The position numbers and the translations under genes are program-made. This document shows positions 34,825 to 43,184 of a stretch of DNA of 64,000 nucleotides, one piece after another. The stretch spans positions 62,001 to 126,000 of the forward strand of contig NZ_FOSK01000015.1 of NCBI RefSeq assembly GCF_900114245.1, read 5' to 3'. This stretch comes from Pseudovibrio ascidiaceicola (lineage in GTDB: Bacteria > Pseudomonadota > Alphaproteobacteria > Rhizobiales > Stappiaceae). The number at the start of each line of letters is the position of its first letter. Position 1 is the first letter of the stretch. The notes below the pieces were generated by a model. It was given only the letters and a program-made list of their open reading frames with translations, was not told the DNA's origin and ran no database searches.

Positions 34825-34846
34825 GCGGCCTCCTCTCCCTTTGCTT
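34811..34846 (+). terminator. Terminator overlapping the end of the membrane-protein gene
   Basis: GAGAGAAGGCC (34811-34821) pairs with GGCCTCCTCTC (34827-34837), one mismatch, around TGAGC, followed by CCTTTGCTT. It carries the stop codon at the loop and ends the oxidase operon. Confidence 0.7.
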
Positions 34847-35801
34847 ACCCAACCTTCTGCGGAGCCGAATATCGCTTCTCTAGCTGTGCCTGTATCATCT
34901 CAAAGACAAAACTGACTGCCCAGTAGATAAGCGCTGCGCTGATCAGCATTTCAAAGTGTTTGAACTCGGAGCGCCCGAGCGTCCGTGCCAGGTACATAAG
35001 CTCCATGATGCCCATGGCAGACACCAGCGAGCTGTCTTTCAGCATGGAGATGAAGTTGTTGCCCGTTGGTGGAATGATAATGCGGATTGCCTGAGGCAAA
35101 ACAACCTTCCACATAATCTGCCAGGGCTGTAGCCCCAGAGCAGCAGCAGCTTCCGACTGCTGCCGTGGAACCGCCTGTATGCCTGCGCGGAAAATCTCCG
35201 TCATGTAGGCCCCGTAACTGAGCGACAGAGCCAGTATGCCGGAGGGGATTGCATCCAGCGTAATACCAAGCTGCGGCAATCCCAGGTAAATCAGATAAAC
35301 CTGCAACAACAACGGCGTACCACGAAAAAACGAGACATAGAACGTTGAAGCCGCATAGGCTGGACCTGAGTTGGACAGACGGGCAAGCGCGCCAACAAAT
35401 GCCAGCAAACTGGCACAAATGATGGACGCAAACGAGACCAAGAGCGTGTAGAATAGTCCCTTATAAAGCAGGATCGGTAACCGCTCGATGATGAACGGAA
35501 ACGACAGGTCAAACGAGTAGAAGAACCCCAGAAACAGCGCCAGAAGCTGCGCCCAGTAGATCGGCACTTGCACCTTCATCGGCAGCTTGGAGACGAACAC
35601 CACATCTGCTGTGATCACAGCAGAAATCGCAAATGCGGCCAGCACGGAAGCAGTATCAGGGGCCACATCAAGGTTCAGAAGGGTCGTCAGGTATTGGCCA
35701 ACGCTGCTCAGGTCAAATGCCATGAGCAACGCTGCCAGTACCGCGAAGAAAGCCAGGCGCCGGGAGGGCGCATGACTAAACAGGTTTACGAGCAATGTCA
35801 T
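34845..35801 (-). CDS. Amino-acid ABC transporter permease (HisM type)
   Basis: The 318-residue inner-membrane protein carries the polar amino-acid permease domain with the EAA-loop motif SEAAAALGLQPWQIMWKVVLPQAIR. The N-terminal 100 residues add about three extra hydrophobic segments before the usual domain, so it is longer than the common 220-240 residues. It partners with the binding protein encoded 13 bp upstream. No ATPase gene lies next to them, so the complex must use one encoded elsewhere. Confidence 0.9.
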   Translation of the reverse strand: MTLLVNLFSHAPSRRLAFFAVLAALLMAFDLSSVGQYLTTLLNLDVAPDTASVLAAFAISAVITADVVFVSKLPMKVQVPIYWAQLLALFLGFFYSFDLSFPFIIERLPILLYKGLFYTLLVSFASIICASLLAFVGALARLSNSGPAYAASTFYVSFFRGTPLLLQVYLIYLGLPQLGITLDAIPSGILALSLSYGAYMTEIFRAGIQAVPRQQSEAAAALGLQPWQIMWKVVLPQAIRIIIPPTGNNFISMLKDSSLVSAMGIMELMYLARTLGRSEFKHFEMLISAALIYWAVSFVFEMIQAQLEKRYSAPQKVG

Positions 35802-35814
35802 AGGACCAGCCGCA

Positions 35815-36657
35815 CTAGTGCGTCGTGGTTACAAGGTCAGCCCCAAACCATTTCTTGGAAAGCTCAACCAATGTGCCGTCAGCCCGCATTTCTTCAATGA
35901 TTTCGCCAACCTTTTTGGAAAAATCAGGGTCATCACGAGACGTCACAACCGCCAGAGGCTCAAAGAACACCGCCTCTCCCAGAATACGGATCGGATAGTT
36001 CGCCTTGATTGCTTCCAGAATGGTTGGGACCGACGTGATGCCAGCATCTAGGCGCTTGCCATCTCCCAGACGCAGATCATCCAGTACGTTGCTATCAGCC
36101 TCATAGGTGCGGACTTCACCCGGTGTCACCGCAAACTCAAAAGCAGGCGAATAAGCCGGGTCCAACTTCAACTCGTGCTGAAGATAATACTCAAAGGTGG
36201 ACCCTGTGCTGGCGCCAATGCGCTTGCCGTTTAGCTCCGAAACTGTTTCATAAGACGCGTCCTTGTGCACGTAAAACGCGGCAGGCGTGTAATAGTAAAC
36301 CGCTGGAAAATCGAGCACTTTCGCGCGGGCAGGTGTTGGCGTCATGGAACCGATGGACATCTCCCAGCGTCCGCCCCACTTGCCGGATGTAATGGCCTCC
36401 CAAGCCGGGTTCAGGAACTCCGCCTTAGCGCCCATGCGTTTGGCGACTTCCTTTGAAACATCAATGTCATAACCTTCAAACACACCATCAGCATTCAGGA
36501 ACGAAGCTGGCGGATACCCCGAGTTGGTGGCGACACGGATCACCTTACTCTCCATGACGCGGTCCATCACCTCGCCAGAGAATGCAGGTTGAGATAGGGC
36601 CAGAAAAGACACGCTGACAACTGAGCCAATACTCGCGATTGATTTAATAATATTCAT
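35815..36657 (-). CDS. Amino-acid ABC transporter substrate-binding protein
   Basis: The 280-residue periplasmic protein has a Sec signal (about 1-28, ending AFSGEV) and the family-3 solute-binding fold, with IRVATNSGYPPASFLNADGVFEGYDIDV at the start and the DFPAVYYYTPAAFYV hinge. GGAGGGGTGA before the ATG is a strong ribosome site. It delivers a polar amino acid or related compound to the adjacent permease. The exact ligand cannot be predicted. Confidence 0.92.
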   Translation of the reverse strand: MNIIKSIASIGSVVSVSFLALSQPAFSGEVMDRVMESKVIRVATNSGYPPASFLNADGVFEGYDIDVSKEVAKRMGAKAEFLNPAWEAITSGKWGGRWEMSIGSMTPTPARAKVLDFPAVYYYTPAAFYVHKDASYETVSELNGKRIGASTGSTFEYYLQHELKLDPAYSPAFEFAVTPGEVRTYEADSNVLDDLRLGDGKRLDAGITSVPTILEAIKANYPIRILGEAVFFEPLAVVTSRDDPDFSKKVGEIIEEMRADGTLVELSKKWFGADLVTTTH

Positions 36658-36864
36658 TCACCCCTCCAAATAATAATATTATCCGGGTGATCCTAGGCAA
36701 CAGAACCAAGGTAAACAAGAGATTCTCATTTATTCATATATGAATATAACTCAGTTTCACTGAGTGAAATCTATACGTCTAATCTATTTATTCTTCGAAC
36801 CACCACGTTATTGAAGGAAGAGTGCGATGTCTTGTAATAGTCATCGCACATACATCTTCATCTA

Positions 36865-37791
36865 TCAGTACTGGACAATGCCGCCTTCTGAGATGACATC
36901 AAGATCCACTTCATGCCTCTCCATCGCTTGCACCAGTTTCCAGATCGGTTCCAGGAACAACCCAAATGTGGAGTGGTGAATAGGCAGGATGCGTTTCGGT
37001 CTCAGACGATCAACCATCTTCACAACATCTGCGGCGTCCATGCTGATTTTCCCCAGAGCGCCCGTCGCGCCTACCCCGCCAACATGCGGCACAAGAACAT
37101 CAATGGAACCAAGGGCTTGGACTTCGTCCACCACACCATCAACCGGGAAGGTATCGCCAGTCCAATACATAGTCCTGCGATATTCTCCGGCCACGAATTC
37201 AAAGAAGTACCCGTTGCCTGGCCCAAGAACTTTCAGGATCTCCGCGTTTTCCGAGTGCTCGGCGGGCACTGCTGTGATGGTGATCTGACCGGACTTGGTC
37301 GGAAACACCACCTGCTTGCCCCATGGCAAAGTGGAGATATTAGAAAACCCCTTCTTTGCAAGCACTTGCTTGTCATGTTCTGTCGCAATCATCGGCATAT
37401 CAGAAGCAATTTTCGCCTGCGCTGCTGCATCAAAATGGTCAGGATGCGAATGGCTGATCAGTGTTGCAGTCACAGCTCCAAGATCAAACGCAGGCAATGT
37501 GCCAAAACGTGGTTGCGGTTTGATGTTGGGTCCTTTGGCAAGATCAAACATCTCATTTGGGTTCGGCATCACAATCGCCTGCTCCCCAATGCCAAAGGCG
37601 GGATCAGTGAGGAATGTTACCCCATCAAAACTGATCAGCATCGTTGCCCCGCCAAGCCATTGGATTTGCAATGCTTCCTCTGGCATACTGCTCGCTTTTG
37701 CATGGGTTTTTGCCTGCGCCAGTACGGGTAAACCAACGGCAGAAACCAACGCTGTTGTTCCGCTTAAACCTAGAAAATTCCGTCTGTTCAT
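36865..37791 (-). CDS. MBL-fold metal-dependent hydrolase with Tat-like signal
   Basis: The 308-residue protein has the metallo-beta-lactamase motif SHSHPDHFDAA and later metal-binding residues in PAEHSENAE, TGDTF and PIHHSTFG. This resembles UlaG-like or N-acyl-phosphatidylethanolamine-type hydrolases rather than true beta-lactamases. The N terminus NRRNFLGLSGTTALVSAVGLP looks like a twin-arginine signal. AGGTGA precedes the ATG at 37791; a longer frame to 37989 would cover the divergent LysR promoter. The LysR gene 98 bp away likely controls it. Confidence 0.85.
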   Translation of the reverse strand: MNRRNFLGLSGTTALVSAVGLPVLAQAKTHAKASSMPEEALQIQWLGGATMLISFDGVTFLTDPAFGIGEQAIVMPNPNEMFDLAKGPNIKPQPRFGTLPAFDLGAVTATLISHSHPDHFDAAAQAKIASDMPMIATEHDKQVLAKKGFSNISTLPWGKQVVFPTKSGQITITAVPAEHSENAEILKVLGPGNGYFFEFVAGEYRRTMYWTGDTFPVDGVVDEVQALGSIDVLVPHVGGVGATGALGKISMDAADVVKMVDRLRPKRILPIHHSTFGLFLEPIWKLVQAMERHEVDLDVISEGGIVQY

Positions 37792-37888
37792 GATGTCACC
37801 TATCTCCGTAAGAAGCATAGGGCTAGCAAACTCTGATCGGCTGGAGTATTCAGATAATACTGTCATCATTATACGATATAGCTGCACA

Positions 37889-38734
37889 ATGACGAACATC
37901 ACCCAATTGCAAACCTTCATTGATGTTGCTCGCCTGAACTCCTTCGCAGAGGCTGCAACGTACCAGAATATCCCCCGTTCAACGGTCACGGCTCGCGTGC
38001 AAGCGTTGGAGGAACGGCTCGGCGTGCAACTGCTTCACCGCACCACCCGGCGGGTTTCTTTGACGCTGGAGGGTGAACGGTTTTTGCAGCAGTGCGAGCC
38101 AGCCTTGGAGGCACTTCTACAAGCTGAAAGCGACCTGTTAGAGAAAGACGAACTCTCTGGAAACATTCGCCTTTCCGTTCCTACAGACTACCCGGTAGAA
38201 ACGCTGGAAACCCTGCTGAGCAGCTTTAGCGAGCTGCACCCCAAAGTCTCGTTTTACGTTGATATGAGCGATAATCCAGTGGATCTTGTGGCAGATCATT
38301 TCGATCTCGCGATCCGCGCACGTCATCCGGGAGAAGAAACTCTGATCACGCAGCGCTACACTTATGACCCTGTCGGTCTGTTCTCTCGCAAACCGCATGA
38401 GCTCATCACAGAAGACAACATAAGTTCTTTTGCTCTCAGAGATCCGGGAGGTTTCCTAGCTGAATTCTCGACACGTAAATCAGCCTCTCACACGATCGAG
38501 ACCAAGAACTTCCGTTTGACCAAACAACTCGCGTTATCAATGGATTGCCTTGCTGTGCTGCCGATCTCGCTTTGTGAGCAAGAGGTAGGGCAAGGCCGTT
38601 TGCATTTGTTAAAAACCACTCTGCAAATCCCTCAGGTACCGCTTTACATTGTGACCCCTGCAAGAAAGCACAGACCGAAACGCACGCGTGCTTTTATCCA
38701 ACACATCGTCGAGAGCGCAAAAGCCCGTCGGTAA
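37889..38734 (+). CDS. LysR family transcriptional regulator
   Basis: The 281-residue protein begins with a LysR helix-turn-helix (LQTFIDVARLNSFAEAATYQNIPRSTVTARVQALEERLG) and continues with a substrate-binding-like effector domain (GNIRLSVPTDYPVETLETLL). An in-frame open stretch reaching back to 37295 is the antisense of the hydrolase gene and is not coding. It is divergent from the MBL hydrolase gene and is probably its regulator. Confidence 0.9.
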   Translation: MTNITQLQTFIDVARLNSFAEAATYQNIPRSTVTARVQALEERLGVQLLHRTTRRVSLTLEGERFLQQCEPALEALLQAESDLLEKDELSGNIRLSVPTDYPVETLETLLSSFSELHPKVSFYVDMSDNPVDLVADHFDLAIRARHPGEETLITQRYTYDPVGLFSRKPHELITEDNISSFALRDPGGFLAEFSTRKSASHTIETKNFRLTKQLALSMDCLAVLPISLCEQEVGQGRLHLLKTTLQIPQVPLYIVTPARKHRPKRTRAFIQHIVESAKARR

Positions 38735-38819
38735 GACCAAATGGCTTATGGGCGCAGGCCGAGCATTTCGTTAGTATCCCCGCAGATTTTGAGTGATCGA
38801 TTGCATTGGACGAGAGAGT

Positions 38820-39605
38820 ATGGCGCAGGAAACCCTTTTAAAAGAACGGCTTGATGGTGTTTTGAGAATTACACTCAACCGCCCGGACAAACTCAATGCT
38901 CTCTCACCAGAGATGCGTCAGGACTTGCTGACCGCGCTGAATGAAGCCCACACCAACCCTGAAGTGCGCACGGTTATCCTCACAGGCTCTGGCCGCGCTT
39001 TTTGTACCGGACAGGACCTCAACGACATTCTGCCCGACAGCGCTGGAGAGAAGCCTGATCTGGGTGATGTTCTAACCCAGCATTACAGCCCGATTATTCA
39101 TGCGATCCGCCAGATGGAAAAGCCAGTTTTGTGTGCTGTGAACGGTGTTGCCACAGGTGCTGGCGCAGGTCTCGCCTTTGCCTGCGACATGGTTTTCGCA
39201 GCTAAGAGCGCAAAATTCATACATGCTTTCAGCAAGTTAGGCCTTGTACCCGGAGCTGGCGCCTCCTTCCACTTGCCGCGGATGGTGGGCGAGGTGCGGG
39301 CGAAAGGGCTGATGCTGACAGGCATGCCGCTGACAGCAGACCGCGCAGCGGATTGGGGCCTGATCTGGGAAGCCATTGAAGATGACCTACTTCAGGGCGA
39401 GGTACTAGATATTGCAACTAAACTTGCAAAAGGCCCAACATCGGCTTATGCCATGACCAAGCACCTCATTCATGCATCAGCTGATAGCACGTTGGAAGAC
39501 CAGCTTGTGCGGGAAGCGGAGATGCAGCGAAGGGCTGGAAATTCGGAGAACCATGCCGAAGGCCTGAACGCGTTTCTTGAAAAGCGCTCACCTATTTTCA
39601 AATAG
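38820..39605 (+). CDS. PaaG-like enoyl-CoA hydratase/isomerase
   Basis: The 261-residue protein has the crotonase fold with the CoA oxyanion loops FCTGQDLND and GVATGAGAGLAFACD, and it closely resembles PaaG, which isomerises the ring epoxide in phenylacetate degradation (WGLIWEAIEDD, FLEKRSPIFK). PaaG has an aspartate after GLVP; here the sequence is GLVPGAGAS, so Gly145 replaces it. No other paa gene is nearby. GAGAGAGT precedes the ATG at 38820; a GTG at 38793 is less likely. It could be an ordinary enoyl-CoA hydratase-like enzyme with another substrate. Confidence 0.87.
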   Translation: MAQETLLKERLDGVLRITLNRPDKLNALSPEMRQDLLTALNEAHTNPEVRTVILTGSGRAFCTGQDLNDILPDSAGEKPDLGDVLTQHYSPIIHAIRQMEKPVLCAVNGVATGAGAGLAFACDMVFAAKSAKFIHAFSKLGLVPGAGASFHLPRMVGEVRAKGLMLTGMPLTADRAADWGLIWEAIEDDLLQGEVLDIATKLAKGPTSAYAMTKHLIHASADSTLEDQLVREAEMQRRAGNSENHAEGLNAFLEKRSPIFK

Positions 39606-39665
39606 CGCTCGCTTCCCTCTCGGATGGTTGCGGCGCGTCCCAAAACCATAATTGAGGAGAAATCT

Positions 39666-40031
39666 ATGAGTATCATTGCGCTCGATCACGTCCAGATGAC
39701 CATGCCAGTGGATGAGGAAGAAGCAGCTCGGGCCTTCTTCATTGGACTGCTCGGTTTCACCGAAGTTGAAAAGCCTGTGTCTTTGCAAGGCCGTGGCGGG
39801 GCCTGGTTCACCGCTGGCAGCGTTAATCTGCATGTTGGCGCGGAAGAACCATTCAGCCCAAACAAGAAAGCCCATCCTGCCTTTCTGCTTGATAACCTTC
39901 AGGAAACCGTCGACCGCCTTGCCGCTGCAGGCGCTGTTTTGAAAGATGATAAGCCTTTGCCGGGCTACATCAGAAAGTTCACAGAAGACCCGTTTGGCAA
40001 CCGCATAGAGCTGATGCAGAAGGTAGCCTGA
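39666..40031 (+). CDS. VOC/glyoxalase-fold protein
   Basis: The 121-residue protein begins LDHVQMTMP, with a metal-binding histidine, and ends FGNRIELMQ, with the typical glutamate; SVNLHVG in the middle supplies another histidine. This is the vicinal-oxygen-chelate fold. GAGGAG precedes the ATG. It begins 60 bp after the PaaG-like gene and may be in its operon. A paralog follows at 40191. Substrate unknown. Confidence 0.87.
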   Translation: MSIIALDHVQMTMPVDEEEAARAFFIGLLGFTEVEKPVSLQGRGGAWFTAGSVNLHVGAEEPFSPNKKAHPAFLLDNLQETVDRLAAAGAVLKDDKPLPGYIRKFTEDPFGNRIELMQKVA

Positions 40032-40190
40032 CTTGCTGGTGCTACTGGCTGAAATAGCATTCAAATTTCAGCTTTAGACATTGATAAATAAACGGAAAAT
40101 CTTCGAGTTTTCGAAAACCTCACGATATCCTGTGTGTGTTAGAGGATGAGTTAATCAAGCAAGCTCACCTCGACACAGGAGCCACCGCAA

Positions 40191-40592
40191 ATGACTATTC
40201 TCAGTTTGCAGCACTTCAACCTTCCAATCGCCCCTGACGGGGATAAGCTCGCGCGTGAGTTTTATGTAGACTTGCTGGGCTTTGAAGAGATTGAGCGACC
40301 TGAGAGCATACGGCACCGTTCAGGTGGTTGGTTTTCCGTGGGTTCTGTCAATTTGCACCTGACCGTGCAAGACCCGTTCGTCGCCAACAAGGTGGGGCAT
40401 CCGGCTTTCGTGGTGGATGATATCATCAAACTCACACAGCACCTGCGGGATGCGGGCTATGAGGTTTCAGAGGACCCGACCTTCATTGGCTTCCTGAGAA
40501 GAACCACCTATGACCCCTTCGGCAACCGCGTTGAACTGATGCAGCCCGAAGACATGGTGCAGCCCGAAGACATGGTGCAGCACAAGCTATAG
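40191..40592 (+). CDS. VOC/glyoxalase-fold protein, paralog of the preceding gene
   Basis: The 133-residue protein shares the plan of its neighbour: LQHFNLPIAP, GSVNLHLTVQDPF, KVGHPAFVVDD and YDPFGNRVELMQ. Its last residues QPEDMVQPEDMVQHKL come from an 18 bp tandem duplication. CAGGAGCC lies before the ATG. The stop overlaps the end of the convergent serine-hydrolase-like gene by 6 bp. The two proteins probably arose by duplication and share a type of substrate. Confidence 0.87.
   Translation: MTILSLQHFNLPIAPDGDKLAREFYVDLLGFEEIERPESIRHRSGGWFSVGSVNLHLTVQDPFVANKVGHPAFVVDDIIKLTQHLRDAGYEVSEDPTFIGFLRRTTYDPFGNRVELMQPEDMVQPEDMVQHKL
40542..40577 (+). repeat. 18 bp tandem duplication
   Basis: CAGCCCGAAGACATGGTG occurs twice without interruption (40542-40559 and 40560-40577), adding the six residues QPEDMV to the end of the VOC protein. 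It keeps the frame and is identical, so it is recent or variable in length. Confidence 0.85.
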
Positions 40593-41801
40593 CTTTTTCA
40601 GCTCCTGAAGCAGTGCGTTGGTAAGGCCAAGCAGCTTGCCCTCCGGCAGAATATCATCGTGGTTCCACGTCAGCGCGACTTGCCAGTGTGTTCCATTCAA
40701 ACCTATGAGATCATAAGTAAAATTCAGAACACCGATCTCGCTGCCAGCCTTGAATGCAATGCGTTGCCAATCCGTCTTTTCCGCGAGGCCAGGGTTGAAT
40801 TGCATCGCCTTGTCATCAGCAATTTCGCCAATCACATCACAAAGTTCTTCTGCGCTTGCATACCATTCCACTCCGGTGAGGTATGGGTCTGCCACATCTT
40901 CAATCGCCGGTAGCGGACGTTCCTCGATTTTCTCCAGAATTTTCCGCCGCTTAGCAACATCCGCCTGACCGTATTTATCAGCAAGAGCACGATCCGCCTT
41001 GAGTTGATAGAACTGGCGAGATGTTAGAAATGGCGCCCGTTCTTCGCGTGTTTCCAGTGCCTTAGTGCCGATGAGGTTAAGAACAACATCCGCAGCTGAG
41101 TTATCAGAGGCTGCCATCATGTGCTGCGCGAGCACCTGTAAGGTCACCAGCCCTCCACTCATTTTGGCGTAAAGGCTGCTAACTGGATGAGATTCCAGAT
41201 CTTTCTCAAGCCGAACCTTCTGGTTCCACTTCAGTTCGCCGCTCTTTACGCGTCGCACCAGTTCCTGCATCACAAACAGCTTGTAAGCCGGACCAATCGC
41301 CAGTGGCTGATCTGCATTTTTGCTGAAAATTTCTACGCCATCTTTGCGAATGAGGAGGCTGGAGGTTCCGACAATCTCTTGCATCAAAGACAAGCACTCA
41401 TCAAGATCTTCAACCTGATATAGCGCAGGCCTTATGAATAAGCCTTTGATTTTGCCAGACCTTTCCCGCTCCAACAGCACGACGATCTTAAAGTGCGTTG
41501 TTTTGACGAGAAATGCGTTTTTTTGCGTTTCTTTGCTGATTTCTTGCGCTGCTCCGTAAGCGGCGAGCGCATCTTCCAAAGACCGCTTCAGCCCCTGCTC
41601 TCCGACCAGCGAAAGGAAGCCAGCCGTGAACATGGACAGGTCTTCTCCATTGCCATTCCAGAGCTGAAAGAGGAGATCCATGTCAGACGTGTTGCGCAAG
41701 GCAATCATCTCAGGCGTGATCCGTTTGGCGGGGGAGAGGTTCTCCAGCGCATCCTTTATGCTCAGGATAGGGTCAAGAAACATCTCTTTCAGGGTGCGCA
41801 T
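40587..41801 (-). CDS. Serine hydrolase (class A beta-lactamase-like) with the catalytic serine replaced
   Basis: The 404-residue protein has an N-terminal domain of about 130 residues and a beta-lactamase-like domain. The SDN motif is intact (Ser232-Asp233-Asn234), and Lys351-Ala-Gly stands for the KTG box. The S-x-x-K motif reads Pro171-Ala-Tyr-Lys174, so the nucleophilic serine is a proline (codon CCG). There is no signal peptide. The fold is likely kept for binding rather than hydrolysis, unless another residue has taken over. It resembles proteins described as beta-lactamase-related serine hydrolases of no known substrate. It is convergent with the VOC gene. Confidence 0.75.
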   Translation of the reverse strand: MRTLKEMFLDPILSIKDALENLSPAKRITPEMIALRNTSDMDLLFQLWNGNGEDLSMFTAGFLSLVGEQGLKRSLEDALAAYGAAQEISKETQKNAFLVKTTHFKIVVLLERERSGKIKGLFIRPALYQVEDLDECLSLMQEIVGTSSLLIRKDGVEIFSKNADQPLAIGPAYKLFVMQELVRRVKSGELKWNQKVRLEKDLESHPVSSLYAKMSGGLVTLQVLAQHMMAASDNSAADVVLNLIGTKALETREERAPFLTSRQFYQLKADRALADKYGQADVAKRRKILEKIEERPLPAIEDVADPYLTGVEWYASAEELCDVIGEIADDKAMQFNPGLAEKTDWQRIAFKAGSEIGVLNFTYDLIGLNGTHWQVALTWNHDDILPEGKLLGLTNALLQELKKL

Positions 41802-42063
41802 TTCAAATCGCCTCAGGTCAGCCAGCTGGGAATCGTCCCTCTTCTCTTAAAGAGAGCGCATGAGATTGGCAAAGCCTGTCTTCTTTCTTTAGCAAAAAGC
41901 CACAGTTGGGCAACCTGAGAGGCGGATACTTAGTCGCCTCAGAACAAATCATACCTCGCTCTATAACCAAGCAGATCTGCCAGAATAAACCGGGCTCGGA
42001 AGCTGTTAGGTTTGGCCCGCATGCCCTTTCGCAGATTCCCGAGCATTCCAAGAGGTTGGTATT

Positions 42064-43155
42064 GTGGAGATCAGTGTCGTTCTTCCGGTTCACAATTGCG
42101 GCAAATATCTGCTGCCCGCATTGCAGAGCCTAAAGTACCAGAGCTTCCCTCATTTCGAAGTGCTGATGATCAATGACCACTCCTCTGATGGATCAGAGGA
42201 CGTGTGTGCAGACATTGCCACTGTCGATGACCGGTTCAAGCTGCTGCATTCCCCTCATTTCGGAATGGCTGGCGCCCTGAATTTTGGCATCACACAGGCC
42301 AGTGGAGTTTATATAGCCCGTATGGATGGCGATGATCTGTGCAGACCAGAGCGGTTTGCCAAGCAGATTGAGTTTTTGAAAGAAAACCCCGACATCTCAT
42401 TCCTTGGCACCTTTGCCGACCACATCAACGACCATGATAAAGTCACAGGATCCTTTGAGTTCCCCGAGGATGATTTCGAGATCAAAGCGCAATTGGATCG
42501 CGGCCAGAACACTTTCGTGCACCCATCCATGATGATGCGTCGCCGTGCGCTTGTGGAGCTTGGAGGCTATCGCGAGATCTTCAGCATCTGTCAGGACTAT
42601 GACCTCTGGTTAAGGGCACAGGACAGATACTCCTTTGCCAACCTGCCAGAACGGCTTGTTGCCTATCGCGGTTTTCCGGACAAGCGTGATCTGACCAACA
42701 GATTCTGGAAGCATTTTTACATCACACGCCTTGCAGAGATCAGCGTGCAGCAACGCCGCGCCGGGCATCGTGACCCGGTGGACCAGATGGTAGATGAATT
42801 TGATCTGGAAGCCATAGATGAACGCCTTGTTCGCGAGCGCCTCATCTCCGCAAGGCAAGACTATTACTGTAACAAAAAGGCCTTCGTGGATCGTAAGCCA
42901 TTGAACTCCATGGATATCGATCAGGTTAAAGCCTTCCTGCTCAACAACAAGGAAAAGTTCAACAAAAAAGCCCTGGGCCATGCCTTCGGGCTTCTGTTTG
43001 ATCAGGCCATGCGGATTGAAGACACCGAGAGCGCAGAGATTCTCTACAAACTCCAACACGAAATCTCAAAGAGCAGGCACCTCAAGTCCCTGCTCTCCAA
43101 ACCCAACAAATTCGTCAAATATGCATTAAGGAAGCGACTGGAGGAAGAGGCGTAG
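42064..43155 (+). CDS. Family 2 glycosyltransferase
   Basis: The 363-residue cytoplasmic protein starts at GTG, with AGAGG upstream. It shows the GT-A fold: ISVVLPVHNCGKYLLPALQSL at the N terminus, LMINDHSSDGS, and the metal-binding D-x-D in ARMDGDDLCRPERF (Asp88, Asp90). FSICQDYDLWLRAQDRYSF matches the acceptor-side E/QDxxLW motif. It has no membrane segment. The C-terminal 150 residues are helical and of unknown role. It would transfer a sugar to a polysaccharide or lipid carrier; no cluster of surface polysaccharide genes is nearby. Confidence 0.9.
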   Translation: MEISVVLPVHNCGKYLLPALQSLKYQSFPHFEVLMINDHSSDGSEDVCADIATVDDRFKLLHSPHFGMAGALNFGITQASGVYIARMDGDDLCRPERFAKQIEFLKENPDISFLGTFADHINDHDKVTGSFEFPEDDFEIKAQLDRGQNTFVHPSMMMRRRALVELGGYREIFSICQDYDLWLRAQDRYSFANLPERLVAYRGFPDKRDLTNRFWKHFYITRLAEISVQQRRAGHRDPVDQMVDEFDLEAIDERLVRERLISARQDYYCNKKAFVDRKPLNSMDIDQVKAFLLNNKEKFNKKALGHAFGLLFDQAMRIEDTESAEILYKLQHEISKSRHLKSLLSKPNKFVKYALRKRLEEEA

Positions 43156-43169
43156 TAAGTTACGCCTCT
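43146..43169. terminator. Hairpin between convergent glycosyltransferase and coiled-coil genes
   Basis: AGAGGCGTA (43146-43154) pairs with TACGCCTCT (43161-43169) around GTAAGT. It overlaps the stop of the glycosyltransferase gene. The T-run is poor. Confidence 0.45.
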
Positions 43170-43184
43170 TGGTGGGTTAAACGG

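Noticed and set aside
37295-37888. N-terminal extension of the LysR frame
   Set aside because: The DNA-binding domain begins at 37889; the upstream part is antisense to the MBL hydrolase gene.
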